Of a DNA stretch of 64,000 bases, positions 42,857 through 51,662 are shown one piece after another. Numbering within the stretch: position 1 is the first letter of the stretch; each line of letters opens with the position of its first letter. The translations under genes were made by a program, and so were the position numbers. Source of the DNA: an uncultured Eubacterium sp. (GTDB lineage Bacteria > Bacillota > Clostridia > Lachnospirales > Lachnospiraceae). The stretch spans positions 1-64,000 of the forward strand of contig CAKRDZ010000011.1 in assembly GCA_934316845.1 (NCBI GenBank). The letters are read 5' to 3'. The notes beneath the pieces are model-generated. The model had not been told where the DNA came from, made no database searches, and saw only the letters and a list, made by a program, of their open reading frames with translations.

Positions 42857-44377
42857 TTACTCCTGTTCAGTGCCTTTTTCTATGATCTCCGCATACAGAT
42901 CCAATCCGTAACTTGTCTCGGTCGGCTCATGGTCGATCATTTTAAACGTACGTGCGCCATCTTCCTTTCGCTCCGCGCTCAAAAACCTCGCGCCCGACAG
43001 ATTTTTCGCATACATCTGACTCGCAAAGGCAAAAAGGTGAGTTACCATAAATACACTCACACCGCTGTCATACATCGCCTGGATAATATGCTCTGCGATC
43101 TGGCTTCCCTCTTTTTCGGTTGTGCTGGAAAACGACTCATTAAAGAGGATCAGGCTGTGATCCGTCACCATGTCTATGATGCGGTTCATGCGCTTCATCT
43201 CCTCGTCCAGCCGCCCACTGTTCATACTGCTGTCCTCACGCCTGGTAAAATGTGTCAATATATTATCATACAGCGGACTTTCAAAATACGCCGCCGGGAC
43301 AAACATTCCCGCCTGCATCATCACCTGCGCGATCCCGACGCTTCGCAAAAAGGTCGATTTCCCGCCCTGGTTTGCCCCGCTGATCATATGGAGATGACAG
43401 GAATCCGTGATCGAATTGTCCACCGGATTTTTGAGGGTATTAAGGGCAAGCCCTAACTCATACAAATGCTGGTATTCGATGTGTCCCTTTTCGCGGCTCA
43501 CCCGCGGATAGCACGTTTTCATCTTTAGATTGTTGAGGCTCCGTCCAAGATTCGCACAGCCGACATAAAAACCGACCTGAATCTGTAACTGGCTGAAAAA
43601 CTCCTGAAACTGATACAAAAAGGCGCGGTAAATCTCCTGCGTATACAGCAGTCCATTTTCCTCCATCCGGATGGCATCCTGCTTTAGCGCTTCCTGATTG
43701 AGAAAAACCGCCTCCGGCGATGCCAAATGAAGGACAAGCCACCGCAGTGTTCTCCGAAATTTTCCCATTTTCCGGTAATCTGTCGGATCAAGGCGGTTTA
43801 CCATCGCGTCGCCGCATTTCAGACCGCCTGCCACACCGGCCGTAAAGATCAGTCTGCCCCCCTGCATCAGCACCGACATATCGTCGATGTGGCGTTCGAG
43901 ATCTTGTGCAAACTCATCGGTAAAATATTGCCGGAATTTCGTCGTAAACAGATACATGCCATCTGCTTTTTCCGCCTGTTCGCTCCGCAGATGTTCTTTC
44001 AGATAACGCAGATATTTTAACAGGATCCGAAGTAGTTCCAGAGATTCCGTGATCTGCACAACCTTATTGCTCGTCTTTTTGGACGTATATTTTTGAATCT
44101 CCTGCATCGCCTCTTTCGCGATACGGTACATTTCTTCGTAAAATTCCGGATGCGACACCGCATCTGACACCATCTGCTGCCGGAAACGAAGCGTCGTTTC
44201 ATCCGTAACCGGGCACAAAAGCACGCGCTGGCAATTGGTAAATATTTCCTCATCCTCTTTTGCCATCGCCCGAAGGATCACCGGAAGATTCAAATCCTTG
44301 CTCATATCCTGCGGCATCCCGTATCGTTTGGCCGCTCCCTGCTGTTTTTCCGGATATAAAAGTGCTACGTCAAACAT
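42857..44377 (-). CDS. MutS-like ATPase, second gene of a tandem pair
   Basis: 506 residues. The C-terminal third is a MutS-type ABC ATPase: Walker A SGANQGGKSTFLRS, signature-like region THFTRREDSSMNSGRLDEEM and Walker B ILFNESFSSTT, then MVTHLF. The N-terminal two thirds are helical like the MutS lever/clamp, and no mismatch-recognition domain (Phe-X-Glu) is present. The usual Asp of Walker B is Asn (FNES instead of MDEI), as in its partner. ATG after AAGGAGGATTC, overlapping the upstream gene by 8 bp. Family members of this kind have no known function; classic mismatch repair is unlikely. Confidence 0.85.
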   Translation of the reverse strand: MFDVALLYPEKQQGAAKRYGMPQDMSKDLNLPVILRAMAKEDEEIFTNCQRVLLCPVTDETTLRFRQQMVSDAVSHPEFYEEMYRIAKEAMQEIQKYTSKKTSNKVVQITESLELLRILLKYLRYLKEHLRSEQAEKADGMYLFTTKFRQYFTDEFAQDLERHIDDMSVLMQGGRLIFTAGVAGGLKCGDAMVNRLDPTDYRKMGKFRRTLRWLVLHLASPEAVFLNQEALKQDAIRMEENGLLYTQEIYRAFLYQFQEFFSQLQIQVGFYVGCANLGRSLNNLKMKTCYPRVSREKGHIEYQHLYELGLALNTLKNPVDNSITDSCHLHMISGANQGGKSTFLRSVGIAQVMMQAGMFVPAAYFESPLYDNILTHFTRREDSSMNSGRLDEEMKRMNRIIDMVTDHSLILFNESFSSTTEKEGSQIAEHIIQAMYDSGVSVFMVTHLFAFASQMYAKNLSGARFLSAERKEDGARTFKMIDHEPTETSYGLDLYAEIIEKGTEQE

Positions 44378-45893
44378 GATGAATCCTCCTTTTTATCTCC
44401 GCGTAAGTCAATCCATATTTTTCCACGATCGGCTCAACATAACCTTTTCCCTCCGCTTTCTTCCGGCGGATCTTAAACGTCCGCACTTTAACATTTCCCT
44501 CGATCAGGGATGCTGACTGACTGACGATCTGCTCGTTTTCCTCCGCAAGTTCCTCAATATGTGTGACATAAATGCCATAACAGTCGCGGGCAAGAAAATG
44601 GTCGATCACACGCCGTCCCATATGATACGCATCGTACGTCGCCGCGGACGTGAAAAGTTCATTGATGATGACAAATACATTCCGCTTCTCTGCATGCATC
44701 ATTCCGGACAGGCGCACCAGTTCTTCCTTTAATTTACCGCGGCCGCTCTGCATACTCTCTTCGACGGAAAAATGCGTCAACAGTCCGTCAAAGAGCGGAA
44801 GTTCCGCGTGCTTTGCCGGCACCGGAAAGCCCATCAGGGAAAAATACACAAGCTGCCCTGCGGCCCTTGCAAACGTCGTCTTGCCCCCCTGGTTTGGCCC
44901 CGTTATAACAAAAAAGCGCTCTTTTCCCCGGTAATAATAATCGTTCGCAACCGTCTCTTTTCCCTCTTTCTGGTTTTTCAATGCCAGAGCGAGATCATAG
45001 CCTCCGGTCACCTCAAATGTTGTATCCGAAAAGGACGGCATACAGAAGTCATAATGAAAATATTCCATATGGTGCTGAAATTTTAATATCGAGAGATACA
45101 CGCAGATTTCCTTGTGAAACTGCATGATCTCCGGCTGATATATATGCGGTTCTGCCTTTCCAAATTCTTCCAGTCTTCCAAACGGTTTTGGAAACTTTTT
45201 CTGCAGATATTTGAAGATGCGCTGTTCCAGCGGTGTACCGGCTTTTCCTCCCGGCAGAAGGTTTCCCATCTTGCCGGGATGTTGTATCATCTGCGGATAT
45301 TTTTCACACAGATCCTTTACATAATCGTCTTCCACCACCGTGGGAAGGATGGCGATATGATCTCCCTCAAGCCGCAGACTGTAACGCAGTTTCCCCAGCT
45401 CTTCACTGGTCGAAAGCGCCGCATCGTGATAGGCTTTCACCTCCGGCTTCTCCATCTCGGCTTTGCACACCTCCAGAAACTGCTGCCATCCACGTGCGCT
45501 GCAGTCTCGGTTTTCCAAAAATGCGATCAGTTCGTCCACCGCCGTAAAATACATTACCGCCACTTCCAGCTTCCAATGTGCCTTACTGAGTTCGTCCGTG
45601 ATCTGCTCCCCCGTCTCCGAATTTATGTAGGCTTCATTTTCCTGCGCCCGTCGGATTAAATTTACAAAATTTGTGAGTTTTGTCTCCATTTCCTCATTGA
45701 TTTCCCGAAGCACGTCCTGACGATATTCGATCTCTTCTTTTCCGTCCGGCATCTGCCGGAAATACTCCCGCAGATCGTAGATGCCAAGCTGTGCATTGAT
45801 CTCCTCAATCCACTGTGTCAGATTGAGGTCATCATAAAATTCCTGCCGTTCTTCCTCCGGCTCCCGGACTTTTCCTAAAATGCTAAATGACAT
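44370..45893 (-). CDS. MutS-like ATPase, first gene of a tandem pair
   Basis: About 507 residues, paralogous to the gene it overlaps. The ATPase domain has Walker A TGPNQGGKTTFARA, signature region THFSVEESMQSGRGKLKEEL, Walker B VFVIINELFTSA and YVTHIEELA. The N-terminal region is helical with no mismatch-recognition domain, no Smr nuclease and no connector. The pair could form a heterodimer in which each protein has its own active site, as for MutS-fold dimers. The start is the ATG at 45893, after GAGGGTGATT; a GTG two codons earlier is possible. Confidence 0.85.
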   Translation of the reverse strand: MSFSILGKVREPEEERQEFYDDLNLTQWIEEINAQLGIYDLREYFRQMPDGKEEIEYRQDVLREINEEMETKLTNFVNLIRRAQENEAYINSETGEQITDELSKAHWKLEVAVMYFTAVDELIAFLENRDCSARGWQQFLEVCKAEMEKPEVKAYHDAALSTSEELGKLRYSLRLEGDHIAILPTVVEDDYVKDLCEKYPQMIQHPGKMGNLLPGGKAGTPLEQRIFKYLQKKFPKPFGRLEEFGKAEPHIYQPEIMQFHKEICVYLSILKFQHHMEYFHYDFCMPSFSDTTFEVTGGYDLALALKNQKEGKETVANDYYYRGKERFFVITGPNQGGKTTFARAAGQLVYFSLMGFPVPAKHAELPLFDGLLTHFSVEESMQSGRGKLKEELVRLSGMMHAEKRNVFVIINELFTSAATYDAYHMGRRVIDHFLARDCYGIYVTHIEELAEENEQIVSQSASLIEGNVKVRTFKIRRKKAEGKGYVEPIVEKYGLTYAEIKRRIHHV

Positions 45894-45943
45894 AATCACC
45901 CTCGCTTTCTTTTTCGCTGTGTTCTCTTATGTTTTATTATACC

Positions 45944-47872
45944 CTATTTTCCTATTTTTGTATAGCGGCAACATTGCGGTGTGACCTCCGATCCCATCTT
46001 TAATTTATACATATCAATATAAAACTCTGAATCGTTGATTACGATAAAACCATCTGTCGCCATATCGCTTTCCGAAAAATAAAATTCATGCGATGTTTCC
46101 GGATCCATAAATCTGGTCCATTTTTCTTCTCCGATCTCTGCCTTGTCCACGCCGTCAGGAGTCAGGAAATAAATGGTATCATTGCGGATGTCAAGCTGAT
46201 AGAAGTTCAGAAGATTTTCCTGCATTTTCTTCCAGTCGTTAAGATCCACATCAGTCGGAATCGTATACTCCAGTTTTCCGCTGTCCATATCATACACGTT
46301 GACATCAAGCGTCTTTCCGTTTTGCTGGGATGTCAGCGCGATCACGCCATCTCCCTTCGCGATCGTAGTCGTCATCGTGCATTCTTTGCATACATCCTCC
46401 ATTGAATTGATACATTCTCCTGTCGTCAGGTCATACCAGCCAAACAGTTTTTCCGCCGTGACGACAAGCACTTTATTGTCGCCTGCCGCCAGATAACGGT
46501 TGGAGGCAATTCCCTTTTGCTCCTCTCTGCCATACGCTTTTTTTGCTGATATCTGCGGAATTTTCACCTTGACAAGCTGGTTATTTTCCGCGTCATACCG
46601 GAGCAGACGATCTTCTACGACGTAATTCCCGCCTTTTGAGTCCTGCACATCATAAGGCGCACTCCATTTTTCCAGTGCCACATAGATCTGACCGTCCTCG
46701 CCCTCTAAAATACTGATGTACGGATACCAGTACTTATCCAGTTTTTTCATATAATCCAGCAGTACCTGATTCCACGGAACGTCCTCTTCTTTCCAGACGC
46801 CGTCCACCCGTTTCAGTTTGATAAATTTTTCAAATTTCTGCTGATCCATCAAGGCCGCAAGTTTGTAATACGTTCCTTCGTCATCGACATTTTGACAATA
46901 CTCGTATACGTTCAGCCTGCCGCCCTGGGAAAATTCGGTAAATTCCTGCGTCTGGTCAACAACTTCCTCCTTAAATTCCGTGACTTCGGCATCTTCTTCG
47001 CCCTTGCTGACAAGATTTTTCACCGTCTCCGGCTGCGAAGCGATCCCACAGCTGCAAAGCAGCACGATCACAACCGATACCACGCTGATATAACGCCTTG
47101 GCTTCTGATACTGCATCACGCGCACAATGCGCTCCTTCACCGAACTGATGCTGAATGCCGGTTCCTCAAACCAGCCATGCCGTCCCTTGTCTGCCATCGT
47201 GAGAAGCAGATACGAATATTCTTTCCGCGCCTGCACGCCCAGTCTGCGTATGACTGCCTCATCGCATGACACTTCCATATCAAGCACGAAGAAATGATAC
47301 GCTGCCCAGCAGAGCGGATTAAACCAAAGTACCGAAAATGCCAGAAAACATACGATCTTTATCAGATAATCGCGCCGTTTTATGTGCACTCTTTCATGGC
47401 AGAGGATCAATTCCCGCTCCCTCTCACACTCTTCTCCGCGCAGTTTCGACGAAAGGTAGATCTTCGGCGCGATAACACCACCGACAAACGAATTTTCCAC
47501 CGCTTCATGCATATAAATGTTATCCTTCCACAGGATTGCATCCGCAAAACGCCGTTTGTTCCGCACCAAGGACACGATCAGTAGAAGCACGCACACCGTA
47601 ACCCCCAGCGCCCAGACACCAAGAACTCCCTGCTCTGACACCTGTCTGGGAAGCGCCCGATAAATGCCTTGAATTGACACCGGGCACAAAATCTGTACTG
47701 CCACGACGATCCAGAGTACATACGCCACATTGCGCGGCAGACGTTTCAGCACAGGCCGGATCAGCAGCAAAAACAGTATCACCACACTTGCCATCACACA
47801 CGTATCCCAAAGGTGAGAGATCCATGCATTCGTGCCAAGTACACCAAAGACTTCCGCAATCCATTCTTTCAT
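45944..47872 (-). CDS. BlaR1/MecR1-like M56 membrane metallopeptidase with large sensor domain
   Basis: 642 residues. Four transmembrane helices surround a cytoplasmic zinc-peptidase domain with the HEXXH-like LCHERVHIKRRDY. After the last helix (about 265-280, SVVSVVIVLLCSCG) come about 360 extracytoplasmic residues that do not look like a penicillin-binding domain; the repeated strand pattern with Trp and Tyr (KYWYPYISILEGEDGQIYVAL) suggests a beta-propeller. In the BlaR/BlaI scheme, ligand binding outside triggers proteolysis of the repressor. The repressor gene lies 12 bp upstream. No beta-lactamase is nearby, so the ligand is probably not a beta-lactam. ATG after GGAGGAAGACCG. Confidence 0.88.
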   Translation of the reverse strand: MKEWIAEVFGVLGTNAWISHLWDTCVMASVVILFLLLIRPVLKRLPRNVAYVLWIVVAVQILCPVSIQGIYRALPRQVSEQGVLGVWALGVTVCVLLLIVSLVRNKRRFADAILWKDNIYMHEAVENSFVGGVIAPKIYLSSKLRGEECERERELILCHERVHIKRRDYLIKIVCFLAFSVLWFNPLCWAAYHFFVLDMEVSCDEAVIRRLGVQARKEYSYLLLTMADKGRHGWFEEPAFSISSVKERIVRVMQYQKPRRYISVVSVVIVLLCSCGIASQPETVKNLVSKGEEDAEVTEFKEEVVDQTQEFTEFSQGGRLNVYEYCQNVDDEGTYYKLAALMDQQKFEKFIKLKRVDGVWKEEDVPWNQVLLDYMKKLDKYWYPYISILEGEDGQIYVALEKWSAPYDVQDSKGGNYVVEDRLLRYDAENNQLVKVKIPQISAKKAYGREEQKGIASNRYLAAGDNKVLVVTAEKLFGWYDLTTGECINSMEDVCKECTMTTTIAKGDGVIALTSQQNGKTLDVNVYDMDSGKLEYTIPTDVDLNDWKKMQENLLNFYQLDIRNDTIYFLTPDGVDKAEIGEEKWTRFMDPETSHEFYFSESDMATDGFIVINDSEFYIDMYKLKMGSEVTPQCCRYTKIGK

Positions 47873-47884
47873 CGGTCTTCCTCC

Positions 47885-48241
47885 TTATTCATTTTCTTCG
47901 ATAATACGCTTCAATTCTTCAATCTGCTTTTTACTCAGTTTCTTTTTCCCGGTAAACGCAGTGACAAATTTGGAGAGCGATCCCTCAAAACGGTTCTCGA
48001 CAATCTGCGTACTCTCACTTGCCAGATATTCCTCTTTCGTCTGCTTTACCTCGACAACCGCATTTTCATTTTCAAAGATGCCTGCCTGGCAGAGGTTGCG
48101 AAGCACTGTATATGTTGTGGATTTTTTCCACCCCAGCTGTTCTTGGCACAATTTCACCAGTTCTCCCGACCGGATCGGCGCATTTTCCCACACAATTTCC
48201 GCAAATGCCATTTCACTTTCCGATAAAATACTTTGTCTCAT
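47885..48241 (-). CDS. BlaI/MecI-family transcriptional repressor
   Basis: A 118-residue winged-helix protein with the family pattern LSESEMAFAEIVWENAPIRS, LGWKKSTTYTVLRNLCQAGI and a C-terminal helix for dimer formation (SKKQIEELKRIIEE). It is expected to bind an inverted repeat at its own promoter and to be cleaved when the M56 partner is activated. ATG after AAAGGAGAAAGAGG. It precedes the M56 gene, an order common in Firmicutes. Two dyads cover its promoter. Confidence 0.92.
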   Translation of the reverse strand: MRQSILSESEMAFAEIVWENAPIRSGELVKLCQEQLGWKKSTTYTVLRNLCQAGIFENENAVVEVKQTKEEYLASESTQIVENRFEGSLSKFVTAFTGKKKLSKKQIEELKRIIEENE

Positions 48242-48256
48242 CCTCTTTCTCCTTTC

Positions 48257-48294
48257 GGTCTACTTTTTATAGACCTAGTTTATCATTTATAAAC
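48257..48294. promoter_or_regulatory. Twin operator dyads for the BlaI-type repressor
   Basis: Dyad 1, GGTCTA N7 TAGACC (48257-48275), and dyad 2, GTTTAT N5 ATAAAC (48278-48294), have centres 20 bp apart, about two helical turns. Dyad 2 covers the -10 box and dyad 1 the start site. Both fit a GTNTA...TANAC half-site scheme as in BlaI/MecI operators. Confidence 0.75.
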
Positions 48295-48305
48295 CACTCT
48301 GTCAA
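48277..48305 (-). promoter_or_regulatory. Promoter for the repressor-M56 operon
   Basis: Minus-strand TTGACA (48305-48300) and TAAACT (48282-48277), spacer 17 bp, overlapped by the operator dyads. Confidence 0.8.
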
Positions 48306-48371
48306 GCATTATTCTTTTGCAAGAACTCAGAACTTTACTTTTTCTTTACCGATTGTTTATGTGTTTAGGAT

Positions 48372-48400
48372 TGAAAAAAAGTTCCAGAACGTATATAATA
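48372..48400 (+). promoter_or_regulatory. Promoter for the LacI-like/GGDEF/EAL gene
   Basis: TTGAAA (48372-48377) and TATAAT (48395-48400), spacer 17 bp, about 45 bp before the ATG. Confidence 0.8.
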
Positions 48401-48445
48401 TTCTTGTGACGTTATACGCATTAACATCATATTGGAGAGAATTTT

Positions 48446-51400
48446 ATGAAAAGAAAAAGGATTGGCGTCTTACTGGCGCAAGCAGATGAAACAACACAAA
48501 ATCATTTTATGCAGGGTTTTTTGCAGGAAGCATTTGCCTCTGGTTATGATGTCTTGATTTTTTCAATGTATGTAAAATATCAACAGACAAATCTTCGTGA
48601 ATTAGGGGAGTCAAATATCTATGAATTGATCAACTATGACATGCTGGATGCTATTGTCATTCTTTTGGATACACTTCAGGCAACCGGACTTTCGGATTCG
48701 ATCCAAAAGAAGATTCACGATGCATTTGACGGACCGGTTCTGGTCATCGATCAGAAAAGTCCGTATTTCCCATCCGTCATGAATGACCACTGCACTCCGA
48801 TCCGCCGTTTGATCGATCATTTGATCGAAGTGCATCATTATAAAGATATCGTCTTTTTGAATGGGCGCGAAGCGCATATTCACTCGATTGAGCGTCTGCG
48901 TGGATACAAAGAGAGCATGGAAGCACATGGACTTCCTGTCCTTGAGGAAAATATCTATCACGGAGATTATTGGTACACGAGCGGTAACCAAATGGTTGAA
49001 CAGATGCTTTTGGAACGTGAAAAACTTCCGGAAGCGATTGCCTGTGCCAATGATTGTATGGCGATCGGCGTGTGTTCGGCACTTTCCGAGCACGGCATCA
49101 AAGTTCCCGACGACATTGCTGTCATTGGCTACGACTCGATCCAGGATGGCCGTTACAGCCCGGTTCCTCTGACTTCCGCGGAAATTCCGGCAAAAGCCTG
49201 CGGAAAATACAGTCTGCATTGGATCGATGCCTCGCTCAACGATCAGCCGCTTCCAGACTACATACCGGAAATCGACCTTTGGATCGGTGGAAGCTGTGGC
49301 TGCCCGACGAACAATCTCAGTCTGCTGTCTCCGCTGCGCGACCAATGGGAAACGAAACTTTCTTCCAACAGTTATTATTCCTGCTTTAACCATTTGATGG
49401 AGGATTTGTTATCCCAACATTCTTATCAGGACTTTTTTAACATTGTTTTTCAATATACATACCAATTAGGAAATTATGACAGTTTCCATATCTGTCTGAA
49501 CGAAAACTGGAATCATGCCTCGAAAATGATCGGCGACGGTGCAATCCGTTTTGGCTACTCCGACCACATGTATCCGGTTGTTCACTGCAACAAAACGTGT
49601 GGAACAGAAAATCATATTGATTTTTCAAATTCCTTTGAGACAAAATTAATTCTTCCGGAACTGCATGAAGAACACGAAAAGCCTTCAGCCTATATTTTTA
49701 CGCCACTTCATTTTGACGACCAGTGCTTTGGCTACGCTGTAATCAGCTATGGCGATGAACCGCGCGTCTATGATGAAAGTTATAGTTTATGGATCCACAA
49801 TGTCATGCAGGGCATGGAATCCTTTTACCGGCAGGACATCTTACGCCAGCTGTTAAAAGATATGGAATCGGCGCAGATCCGCGACAGCCTGACCGGTTTA
49901 TACAATTACCGCGGCCTGATTTCCCAGACCAAACAGCAGATTGCAGAATCGCTCCATGGAAATGATTCGCTTTCCATCATTTCCATTGACCTGAGCGGTC
50001 TGAAAGACATCAATGCCGGCTATGGCCGTACCGAGGGGGATATCGCTATCACAGCTCTCTCCCACCTCATCCAGGAATGTGCTTTTTCGGACGAAATATG
50101 CGCTCGCACCGGTAATGACGACTTTATCGTGTGCGCGATTCTTTCGGACAAAAATGTACACCGGCCGGATGAATTTATTAGTGCTTTATTAAATAAAATT
50201 AATATTTTTAACCAGCACAATAAAGATTCCTTCCAAATACATATCTGCTATGACTGTAAATCGGAATCCATCCACCAGATTCATTCGGTAGAACAGCTGA
50301 TCAACGATACGATCTGCGAGAAGAACGGAAAAAAAATACAGGAGTTGCAGCAAAAAGAACGTTCCTCTCATCTGTCAGAAAAAGACAAAGAGCAGGATCT
50401 TGCCGTTATGAAATTACTTGACGACAACCAGTTTATATACTATTTCCAGCCGATCGTAGATGCACATACCGGAAAGATCTTCTCCTACGAGGCTTTAATG
50501 CGTGCCAATACGGAGCAGAGAATTTCTCCGCTGGACATTTTAACAAGCGCCAAACGCCTGGGGCGCCTCTATGATGTGGAAAAAGCAACGCTATTTAACG
50601 TTCTTCATTACATGGAAGAACATCCGAAAAAATTTGCCGGCAAAAAGACGTTTATCAACAGTATTCCCGGCGCGCAGCTTGTAGATTCGGATAAGGACCG
50701 CTTCCACCGTCAGTTAAGCGAGCACAGCGGCCAGGTCGTTGTAGAACTTACCGAGCAGGAAGAACTTGACAATAAATGTCTTTCTGACATCAAGAAGTCT
50801 TATGCACGGCTTAAAGTTGAGACGGCCATTGACGATTATGGATCGGGATATTCCAACGTCAATAACCTTCTCCGCTATATGCCAAAATATGTAAAAATTG
50901 ACCGTATGCTGATGGAGGAAATTCAAAACAATCCGCAAAAGCAGCATTTTGTAAAAGACATTATTGATTTCGCGCACGACAACAATATTCTGACTCTTGC
51001 CGAAGGAATTGAAACTTCGGAAGAATTGAAGGAAGTTATCCGCCTCGGTGTGGATCTCATCCAGGGATATTATACGGCGCGTCCAAATCCGGAACCATTG
51101 GAGCAGATTGACCCTCACATCCAGATTGAGATTCTGGAGTACAACAAAAACCGCTCCTCTTCGATGGTTCGCAAGGATTATATCGTTGACAAGCCACAGT
51201 CCATCTCCCTGATTCAGATGACTCTTGGCAAATATACCGATATTCACATCGCCCAGCAGGCCGGCAAAGATTATCCGATCGAATTGATCGGCGCCACCGG
51301 ATTCCAGTCCAATCTCCGCATCTGGTTTGAGGATGGTTTCCACGGCACGTTGATCCTCAACACCACTCATTTTTCCACCGAAAAATGTATGCCTTGGCTG

Positions 51401-51514
51401 GAACTCGGCGAAGGAGTTGACCTTACCATCCGGCTCAAAGGAGATACCAACCTGAAAATGAGTGGTATCCGTGTACCGAAAAATTCTAACCTGCAGTTTG
51501 TAGGCGAAAAATAA
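48446..51514 (+). CDS. LacI-type sensor fused to degenerate GGDEF and active-looking EAL domains
   Basis: 1022 residues, predicted soluble. Residues 1-290 form a LacI/periplasmic-binding type I domain without its HTH (RKRIGVLLAQADET, CANDCMAIGVCSALSEHGIK, VPDDIAVIGYDSI). About 300-470 is a linker domain, perhaps GAF-like. About 480-640 is a GGDEF domain whose signature reads TGNDDF, so cyclase activity is unlikely. About 665-905 is EAL with YEALMR, FINSIPG, VELTEQE, DDYGSGYS, VKIDR, AEGIET and QGYY, so c-di-GMP hydrolysis is likely. About 115 residues of unknown fold end the protein. Binding of a small ligand, perhaps a sugar, to the sensor would tune c-di-GMP. ATG after TTGGAGAGAA. Confidence 0.9.
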   Translation: MKRKRIGVLLAQADETTQNHFMQGFLQEAFASGYDVLIFSMYVKYQQTNLRELGESNIYELINYDMLDAIVILLDTLQATGLSDSIQKKIHDAFDGPVLVIDQKSPYFPSVMNDHCTPIRRLIDHLIEVHHYKDIVFLNGREAHIHSIERLRGYKESMEAHGLPVLEENIYHGDYWYTSGNQMVEQMLLEREKLPEAIACANDCMAIGVCSALSEHGIKVPDDIAVIGYDSIQDGRYSPVPLTSAEIPAKACGKYSLHWIDASLNDQPLPDYIPEIDLWIGGSCGCPTNNLSLLSPLRDQWETKLSSNSYYSCFNHLMEDLLSQHSYQDFFNIVFQYTYQLGNYDSFHICLNENWNHASKMIGDGAIRFGYSDHMYPVVHCNKTCGTENHIDFSNSFETKLILPELHEEHEKPSAYIFTPLHFDDQCFGYAVISYGDEPRVYDESYSLWIHNVMQGMESFYRQDILRQLLKDMESAQIRDSLTGLYNYRGLISQTKQQIAESLHGNDSLSIISIDLSGLKDINAGYGRTEGDIAITALSHLIQECAFSDEICARTGNDDFIVCAILSDKNVHRPDEFISALLNKINIFNQHNKDSFQIHICYDCKSESIHQIHSVEQLINDTICEKNGKKIQELQQKERSSHLSEKDKEQDLAVMKLLDDNQFIYYFQPIVDAHTGKIFSYEALMRANTEQRISPLDILTSAKRLGRLYDVEKATLFNVLHYMEEHPKKFAGKKTFINSIPGAQLVDSDKDRFHRQLSEHSGQVVVELTEQEELDNKCLSDIKKSYARLKVETAIDDYGSGYSNVNNLLRYMPKYVKIDRMLMEEIQNNPQKQHFVKDIIDFAHDNNILTLAEGIETSEELKEVIRLGVDLIQGYYTARPNPEPLEQIDPHIQIEILEYNKNRSSSMVRKDYIVDKPQSISLIQMTLGKYTDIHIAQQAGKDYPIELIGATGFQSNLRIWFEDGFHGTLILNTTHFSTEKCMPWLELGEGVDLTIRLKGDTNLKMSGIRVPKNSNLQFVGEK

Positions 51515-51549
51515 AGTGGAATTTGTACATATATATTACAATTAGCACA

Positions 51550-51595
51550 AAAGTCATGCCTACAGCCGGGTTTTTCCCATTTGGCATGACTTTTT
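51550..51595 (+). terminator. Terminator after the EAL gene
   Basis: AAAGTCATGCC pairs with GGCATGACTTT followed by TT; an inner CCGGG/CCC can stack. Confidence 0.85.
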
Positions 51596-51644
51596 CTTTC
51601 GCACCGGTCATGCCTACAACCGGGGTTTTCCCATTTGGCATGAC
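51553..51644. repeat. Two copies of a 38-bp palindromic unit
   Basis: The unit GTCATGCCTAC ... CATTTGGCATGAC occurs at 51553-51590 and again at 51607-51644 with two differences. Each copy forms its own hairpin. The first serves as a terminator; the second lacks a T-run. It looks like a REP-type repeat or a duplicated terminator. Confidence 0.8.
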
Positions 51645-51662
51645 CACTCCTCTCGAATCTAC

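Noticed and set aside
42857..45893. Tandem MutS-like genes as the mutS/mutL mismatch repair system
   Set aside because: Both lack the mismatch-recognition domain and no mutL is present.
45944..48241. M56/BlaI pair as a beta-lactam resistance operon
   Set aside because: The outer domain does not resemble a penicillin-binding fold and no lactamase or PBP gene is adjacent.
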